Positions 57,501 to 64,000 of a stretch of 64,000 nt of DNA are shown here, piece by piece. The position numbers and the translations under genes are program-made. Within the stretch, counting starts at the first letter, position 1. Every line of letters starts with the position of its first letter. The notes below the pieces were generated by a model. The model did not search any database, was not told the DNA's origin, and saw nothing but the letters and a program-made list of their open reading frames with translations. The stretch covers positions 16,913,672 to 16,977,671 of the forward strand of contig JAOANR010000002.1 in NCBI GenBank assembly GCA_030278955.1, read 5' to 3'. This stretch comes from Hygrophila difformis (lineage: Eukaryota; Streptophyta; Magnoliopsida; Lamiales; Acanthaceae).

Positions 57501-58076
57501 TGGGCCTCTGGAAACCTATGCACTCTTGTTGTACTGAAGATGTTGCCTAAGAAAAATAACACGTGAATCAACAATATGGGTACAGAAACAAAGCTATAAG
57601 TAAGGGAAGCAGAAGTAGTGTTGTCGAGCAATTTTAATCACTCGACCAAACGGCAACCATCTATCCACATTAAAGTTATAATGCAATGCAACAAATCTTC
57701 AATACAGCAATGAATTTCAAGAATTTACCTGCAATTTCAGCTCTTCAAAAGATTTCAGGCATTTGCATCAATTTTATTACAAACATTCAACTACACATCG
57801 TTGTTGGTATTAAAAAATCCTAACATATATGGATCTTTAACTGCTGCAATTCAATCAATTAGCAACTAATTCATAAATTTTGTCGCAAATTTACAATGAA
57901 TGTATCACCAGTTCCTAACTTGAAAATTTCATAGGAAAATTGATTCTACACATACAGGAATCAAGAAATTTGCCAAGCCTACCAAGAAATTTGCAAATAA
58001 ATTAGGGCAGAACAAACATGCCAACACTTCAGCAATAAATAAAAATAACAGCATAAATAAAGCAATAAATCACTAC

Positions 58077-58283
58077 CCAATAAGTGGAATTCGCTAGGGC
58101 GGTGAATGTAAACCCATGATCGGGGTTGATGGTGAGCTTCGTATGGATGAAGAGCATGATCGCCTGCTTAATTGAATCCGATCGAGTGTAAGGCCTCGCT
58201 TTCGGCCCATTCACCTTCATCTCGACCATGGTTTCGGGACCAACATCTATACAAAATAGAATGCCCTCTAGAAAATCGACCAT
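58077..58283 (-). pseudogene. BABAM1/MERIT40-like exon fragment
   Basis: One exon ending at the donor GTAGTG. It encodes FLEGILFCIDVGPETMVEMK and later SIKQAIMLFIHTKLTINPDH, the start of the von Willebrand A-like domain of plant BRISC/BRCA1-A complex member 1 (MERIT40), a scaffold of a K63-deubiquitinase complex. Later exons are missing. The preceding in-frame codon for this segment is a stop (about 58314), so a start at the Met at 58283 or a splice junction is needed. Confidence 0.65.
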
Positions 58284-58319
58284 CCGGAAGGGTATATCCG
58301 CCGCCGCCTTCTATTCATT

Positions 58320-58745
58320 GAAAGAATACCATGGGAAGTAAACTTAGAGTAAAATAAACACAATAGAAACGGCTGGACGACAGCGGAAGGCTGGTGTTGG
58401 AGACGGGCGTCACATCGGAGTGGTGGGCGAGCGAGGCAGCACGAGCGCAGTAGGGAATCAGGAAGACCGAACGAAGACGATGACAGGGACGGGCGAGGGT
58501 TGAGCCGCGAGGGCAAGCAGGGATGGCGGTGCGGCGGCGGAGGCAGCGCGGGGTGTGTCCAATGAACGATCGATTTGGAAGCGGAGGAGTGGGAGACGAA
58601 TTGCGTAATCGGTAAGAAAGAAGAAGAAATGGAATTGCGTTTGCGAAGAGAAATGGAATACTGGAAGACAAATTCGGGTCAGATCCAACGGTGATAAACA
58701 AAAATTGAAAACTGCATCCAACGGCCCAGATTGCAATTGATGGGG
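58320..58745 (-). other. GC-rich 5' region of Helitron 2
   Basis: Arg/Pro/Ser-rich open frames with no recognised domain. It contains CCGTTGGAT twice near the 5' end (about 58690 and 58720), as in the corresponding part of Helitron 1. It could supply promoter or first-exon sequence. Confidence 0.35.
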
Positions 58746-58759
58746 ACACTTAAGGCCTC

Positions 58760-58814
58760 TCCCATTTATATAGTAGTAATAGAAATAGAAATAGATAATA
58801 GAAATAGAAATAGA
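58760..58814 (-). other. Helitron 2 5' terminus and TCTATT microsatellite
   Basis: The minus strand shows TCTATTTCTATT repeats running into TACTACTATATAAATGGGAG. The terminal TC preceded by A occurs at 58795 and at 58814, so the repeat hides the exact border. Confidence 0.7.
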
Positions 58815-60175
58815 TATACCAAACCAGTTTCTACAGTACAACAGTAATCACAGCTACAGTGTAATAGTAACCCGTTCCTTCATAATTCTTCGCAGCCTAT
58901 TTCCCCAAATGCTCTTTTGCGACGCTTCGTTGAAATTCCCTGCTTCTTTCGATTCCTCTTCCCGGCACTCACAAATCACCCGCTTGTTCGCCTTCGACGC
59001 TGTGTGTGGAGCATTTGCTGCCGTGCGAATCCGCCCCTTCGCGTCGCATTTTGAGAATCCGCCCCTCCGCGTCGCTTTTTTTTTCGGTTGAAGCGCTGCC
59101 ACGCATCCGCCGGGTTCCGAATCGCAGCTCCGCTGTCGGCCCTGCCTCTGATGTAGGTGCCGCGTCGAACCCCGCTTTGCCACTTACCCTTGCGCGGCTC
59201 CTTTACGGAATCCACGAACACCTAAGAAATTGCTCCCCGCGGTTTGTCGCCTTGCTAGGGTACGAATCTCCTCGGTTTCATAAGTCATTGGCAACCGCGT
59301 TTCTGCACAGTGCCGCAACAGTCCAATTCCGACACTGGAATCCTGCAATCGACGCGGGGTAATCTTTTTGCCCTAGGTTCTTCACTCATATATTTTTGAT
59401 TGTGTTCCCTCCTCCCAGCCCCGCTTCTGTCGCTCTCTCTGTGACTATATTAAAGGAGATTCAGAAATTTCAATTTTTTATTAGAAGTATAGGATTTTAT
59501 CATGAAGTTTACTTCATTTGGATTGGATTTGTAGTGAAAATTTGCATACCAAGTGTTTGATAAAATGTTCAAATGAAATTTTGGTTTGCAGGTTATTGTA
59601 GGTACGTCGTTTCACTTATTAAGTTGGAACAGAGGTTGGTGGCTATTTGTCCATGGCTTTTATCTTATTCCTCAACTGAAATTCAAAATTAATTTGACCT
59701 GAAGTTTTCTTCCGTACAAAGTTCCAATCATATGTCAATTTTCCATACATAGTGCTTGTTTTGGTATCATTTTATAATCCCAACGTCAGGGTTTGCCCAT
59801 TGACCTAGATGTTTAATCATTTTCAACTGCGGTTTGAAGGTTTCTCATAAGCCAATACATGTTGTTGCTGTTCCATTATCTTTATGCCCGTACTCACCAT
59901 TTTTCTCATTAGCTTCCCTTCATTACGCCATGTCACTTCCGGTGTGCTCAGGTACAAAACCCTTGATCATTTTCACAAGTTTAGGCATTTCACTTTGGGA
60001 TCCATTGATTTAAATTTATTTAATTCTTCCTTGCATAAAGATAAAAGATTCAAGCATGCATTTCTATCCGGTGTTGTAACTTCCCTCGTTTTGTTGGTAA
60101 GTTAATTCCGAAACTTAAAACATTTATAATTTTCTTGAATATTCCATGGTGTATTGCACTATAAATGTTTTCTCA
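58815..60175 (+). other. Possible 5' part of an unidentified gene
   Basis: A CT-rich start followed by CpG-rich, exon-like sequence (58910-59361) with a donor-like GTAATC at its end. AT-rich intron-like DNA follows, and a short exon-like stretch at about 59884-60099. No product is recognised, no convincing ATG was found, and a later LTR (60176) interrupts the locus. Could be a host gene start or another fragment. Confidence 0.3.
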
Positions 60176-60649
60176 TGTAATACCCCGGTTTTGGCCGCCC
60201 AAGCCGGGACGCTACCGCCACACCTTTTTAAACAAGACATGATCAAATCGAGCTCATTTAAAAATATGCTAAGGCTTAAGTCGCATCAATAATTTAAAAT
60301 AATTAAAACCATTCAAATAGTGCCCGAATTCAAATCAGAGTTGAGTCTACCATGCATAAATTAAAGTAGTGCGGAAGCTAATAGGGCGAAAACACGCGGC
60401 CAAAATATAGTCCAATGTTGAGTGCGAAATTTAAATAAAATAAAATGCAACAAGTCTCGAATATAAAATCCCATCCCTCCATGTGAATGCGTACTCATTA
60501 AATATCTGAAAGAAAAATGGAGATTACAACAAATCAGTACAAACGGTACTGCGTAAGTTAATATACAACACAACGAATTCTACAAGTTTTAGAAGAGCAT
60601 AATAAAATAGGATTTTTACTTTAAAAAGGCGGATATTTAATTAATTAAA
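60176..60649 (+). mobile_element. LTR fragment of a second, related family
   Basis: Starts TGTAATACCCCGGTTTTGG and continues with CGCTACCGCCACACC, which parallels but clearly differs from the TGTAACACC family in this window. It is interrupted at 60650 by a minus-strand LTR. Confidence 0.65.
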
Positions 60650-61690
60650 TATAATACCCGAGATTTTATTGGCGTCCAAGGAAGAAAAATTAGTTTCTTA
60701 ATCCGATCAAGGTCAAAATATCTCCGAGAAGAAGAAAGTAATTTATTACAATAAATTATTGCTCGGAAATGAGATGTCGATAAATTCAAAATTCAAAATG
60801 GAATAAACGAGGGAAAGAAAGCCCGAAGATATTCAATGGATCGAGTCTAAGGAATTGGAAATAAAAATTCAAGAAAGGAAAGAATTTTGATTCCGAGAAC
60901 CTGTAAAGTCAAAAATGCACGGAAGTCAAAAGACGACGAATTAAAAGCCGACAAATCCAAAACCGACGGACTTAAGATTTCACACATGAAATCAATTTAA
61001 GTCGAAATAGATTTAAGATAGAATTTATAATCCGAGAACGACCCGGAAAATTGAATCCGAAAATGTAGAAGGATAGAAGTCCGGAAGAGAGGAGAAAAGA
61101 CCTGACGGAGCACGACATGGTCTGGACCGCAGTCCAGACCGGAGCCGCGCGGTCTCCGCGCGAGGGCGCGCTGTGACCGCGCCATGACGCAGGGCCAGCT
61201 GCCTTGCGCGATTATGGCGATTTTATTGCCTAAATTTCCAACCCCGACTAAGGAAAGTTGATCTCAGTCGGGGGAAAGGCTATTAGGTCAAAAGAAGACT
61301 GATCTCCCACCCCATTCATCAGTTTTCAAACCCCTTCTTCATCCAAAACTCTCCCAAAACCAAAGCCACCTTTCCGACGACTTCCCGGCGACCTTCCGGC
61401 GACTTCCCGGCGACCAAAACCGACCGTGGGAGTGTGTAGATCAAGGATTTCAAGCTTTGGATTATTGGTAAGATATGAATCAGATTTCCTATTTGTTTTA
61501 AGATCATAAACATCATCCTAACTTACGGGTTTTTACTTGTAAACACAAATCGGAGCCAAAGGAAGAGGAAATCGGGTTGAGGAGATCCGTTCGTAGCCAT
61601 CCGTCGATTCCGAACGACCCGGAGACATCCTCTATCACACCCACTGTAAGTCAATACCTTTCATATCAATAAGGGTGGTCTAGGGACGTC
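60650..61690 (-). mobile_element. Partial minus-strand LTR, nested
   Basis: Matches 839 to about 1890 of the left LTR element in order, sharing TCTCCGAGAAGAAG, ATAAATTATTGCTCGGAAAT and the segment around AAACACAAATCGGAGCCAA. The terminal dinucleotide is mutated (TATAATACCC instead of TGTAATACCC). The remainder of this LTR is displaced by the insertion at 61691. Confidence 0.75.
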
Positions 61691-64000
61691 TGTAACATCC
61701 CGATTTTTGGTCACCCAGGTCGGGATGTCACCGCCACATCTCCCTAGTAAGACACGGTTTCTCCGAGCTTACTAAAGAGATGCAAGGCTAGGTATTGCAG
61801 TATTTAAAACATTTAAATCATTCAAAACAGCCCATACAATATAATCCGAAAATAATAATATCATAGCGCAGCGGAAATAATTGTTTTAGTATAGTATCGC
61901 AGCGGAAAATATAAATAGGGCCGACATGGCCAAAAAACGGGTTAAACATGCCCGTTCATAATATAGTCTAAAGTACGAATTAAAAAGCAAAATAATGTTT
62001 TCCCAAAATCCCATGCATGAATCGCGCTCATACATGCTCATTCCACATACTCTGTAAGAAAAAGGAATAAAAATGGTTTGGTGAGCACAACTTGCTGAGT
62101 AAGTTAACACATGCATGATCGTAGGGTTTAAAAGCCATTAATTTTAATAATTTAATAAAAGCATGATAATAGCATAATATTCAATTTAATCTAAACAACT
62201 ATCCAATAGCATAATATATTTCAGAGCTTTATTTAACAACACATCTCGCATGAATTAAAATAAAAGCCATAATTTAAATAAGCATTTAAGTAATTTAGTT
62301 GGACAACGAGTATAATTTAATCGACTTTAATTTAATGTAATATCCCCATTACATCCCCGATTTGGTATTTCAAAGTTTCACGATAGCATCGCGATGTCAA
62401 CAAGTTTAGCCGGTAGCCCGGCGGCCGCAACCGTATCAGCCATACCCAGTACCACTCCGGAGCCTCGGGAAACCCATGTGGATATTCTCGAGAGTGTAGG
62501 CTCTATATCTCGCCGTTTTGGCAATATCATATCTCAAGTTTAGCGCGCGGGGTCACCATCGTCCATTAAGGCACGGAGTGAATCGTTAGGGGGCACCCTG
62601 CAGAGCACTCACCCCTAATTTTAATTTATCAAGTTTGTAAGGGGATTTAATTTTAAAAATATGACTTCAATTATATTTATTTAAAAATAGTATCTCAACT
62701 CATTTCAACCCTAAAGGTTAATTCCATGTTTCAACAAGATCTCAAGAATTTTTTTCCGGTAAACCACAGTTTACTCTAAAATTCGTCTAAAATCAGATTT
62801 AATTCCAAAAACTTTAAAATTTCAAGACTGACTCATAAACGTCGAGATCTACAACTTTCATGTTTTAACTTTTTCAATCCGAGATACCAAAACAGGTCAA
62901 AAACACTAATTTTCACAGAAGCACAATTCTGTCCGAGTTTCATATGTCACAGTTTAAAGATTTCGAATTCTACCATAGCAATTCAACTCCAAATTTGATG
63001 AAATTTTACAGAGACTATCTTAAAACAATTATCTACAAATTTCATGTTCGGCCAAAGATCTAAATCGGTCTAGATCCTATGTCAAAAATGTGATCAAGAT
63101 CGGACCTAAGTTCTGTCAAGAATTTCAAGATCTAGATTCAAGCAGTTCGGTTTCGGTTGGTTTTCACATAACAAATCGTCTCTAAAAATTCTGAAACATT
63201 TACAGTAGATAGATCTAAGCCTTAGAAACATTTTTTGTGTTTTAAGTTTTTCCGTTTGAAGTCGTTTTTAGGTTTGGAAAAATTCATCAAAACTATTGCG
63301 TCGGTAGAAAACATAAGTTGGCAGATTTACGATTTCTTGTTAAATCTTTTAGTTTCGAATGTTTTAATTCTTCCCAAAACCATGTAAGAGTTAACTTACT
63401 GATTGATCGGCGTCCGGGGTCGTCTATTTCGGAGGCGTGACTTCCAGTCCACCGTTTATCCTCTCCGCTCGTCGGGTTCTCCGTTCTAGATCCGATACGG
63501 GGTGTAGAGAGAAAAGAAACGAGGTTAGAATCCGTTTTCGGATTGAAACGTGAAAGGATTTATCGGTCTAGAGCTTACCACAACGTTGGAGATCTTCTGG
63601 ATTTCCTCCAAACAGCCGCTGTCTCCGTTTGGTGCCTCCGTTGACTCCGGGATTTCGACTTGTGTGTATAGAGAGTATCGTAAGGTTTTGAAAAAGAGTT
63701 TAGGCTTCCAAGGGGGTTTATTTATAGATGTCTAAGTCCTAGGGCGTCCAAAATCTGACCCTAAGGGTCTTGAGTCGAGAGACGTTCAACCTAAAGTCGA
63801 AAAATCCGCGTTCGGGCGAGAGATTCACGCAACGGGCGAATCTGTCGTGTGGCGCGGGGTTGGCGCGCGTTTCCCCATATTAGCGCGCGGACAGCGCGCG
63901 ACTAGCGCCGGGACTTTGGTCCGGGCGGGTCGTGCGATCCGTCGTGCTTTTCCGCCTCTCTTTCGGGTTTCTATTCCTCTATGCTCTCGAATTCCAATTT
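61691..64000 (+). mobile_element. LTR, plus strand, cut by the window end
   Basis: Starts TGTAACATCCCG and follows the solo LTR at 43203 block by block (GACACGGTTTCTCCGAGC, the acttactgattg...ggcgtccgg region near 63395, and the GTGGCGCGG region near 63850). The 3' end lies beyond the window, so whether it is a solo LTR or the 5' LTR of a full element cannot be told. It inserted into the minus-strand LTR at 60650-61690. Confidence 0.8.

Larger units (their letters stand above)
49215..58795 (-). mobile_element. Non-autonomous Helitron 2 with captured gene fragments
   Basis: The 3' end on the minus strand is GTTGTGC-ATC-GCACAAC (a perfect 7-bp stem), GAGCTCCA and CTAG (49218-49215), followed by T (49214). 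The 5' end lies in a short TCTATT repeat, so its exact position is 58795 or up to 58814; it continues TACTACTATATAAATGGGAG. The interior (about 9.6 kb) holds fragments of BABAM1-, O-fucosyltransferase-, PurH- and AGO1-like genes, all on the minus strand with introns. No Rep/helicase is present. Its ends resemble those of Helitron 1, so both probably used the same autonomous source. Confidence 0.82.

Noticed and set aside
59006..59362. 118-codon open frame as a gene
   Set aside because: It lacks an ATG start in frame, and no family resemblance was found. Kept only as part of an unassigned exon-like region.

Overview
The window is repeat-dominated nuclear DNA of a flowering plant, probably a eudicot. 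It has spliced genes with introns, TGTAAC...TTACA LTRs with 5-bp target duplications, an L1-type LINE, tRNA-derived SINEs, Stowaway-like MITEs, Helitrons and exons of plant-typical proteins (ARGONAUTE1 class, AIM1, DUF1985/Ulp1). The species cannot be named from the sequence. I found no intact, clearly functional host gene; nearly everything is a transposable element or a gene fragment carried by one.

Layout. 1-838: short gene-like sequence with a duplicated 120-bp exon-like block. 839-5951: a minus-strand LTR element reduced to one full LTR plus a truncated, seemingly identical second LTR, with target duplication CAAGG. 6762-7021: a Stowaway-type MITE. 7216-7840: AT-rich DNA. 8052-8551: an assembly gap of 500 N. 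9115-13205: two large imperfect palindromes. 13699-18021: a minus-strand, multi-exon transposon gene with a DUF1985 domain and a Ulp1-type protease domain whose His, Asp, Gln and Cys are all present. 19540-23830: AT-rich and low-complexity DNA bracketed by two clusters of a TTGGCC/GGCCAA motif. 24046-24231: a SINE.

24710-38879 and 49215-about 58795 are two non-autonomous Helitrons. Both lie in minus orientation, with TC...CTAG ends, a hairpin just inside the 3' end, and insertion between A and T. The first carries exon fragments of PELP1-, PRP19-, SLC25A44-, UBP-, AIM1- and SART1-like genes. The second carries BABAM1/MERIT40-, O-fucosyltransferase-, PurH- and AGO1-like fragments. All recognised fragments point the same way as the Helitron, so a read-through transcript could join unrelated exons.

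Between the Helitrons lies a nearly full-length but decayed LINE (38947-48396) with a target duplication of up to 15 bp. Its reverse-transcriptase domain is split by a 2816-bp solo LTR (43203-46018) with target duplication GGCGG. The right end (60176-64000) is a stack of LTRs nested in LTRs, cut by the window edge.

The main result is the pair of related gene-capturing Helitrons. Next are the palindromes beside the DUF1985/Ulp1 gene and the TTGGCC motif clusters. Splice sites and product names come from reading the sequence by eye and recalling protein families; no search was run.
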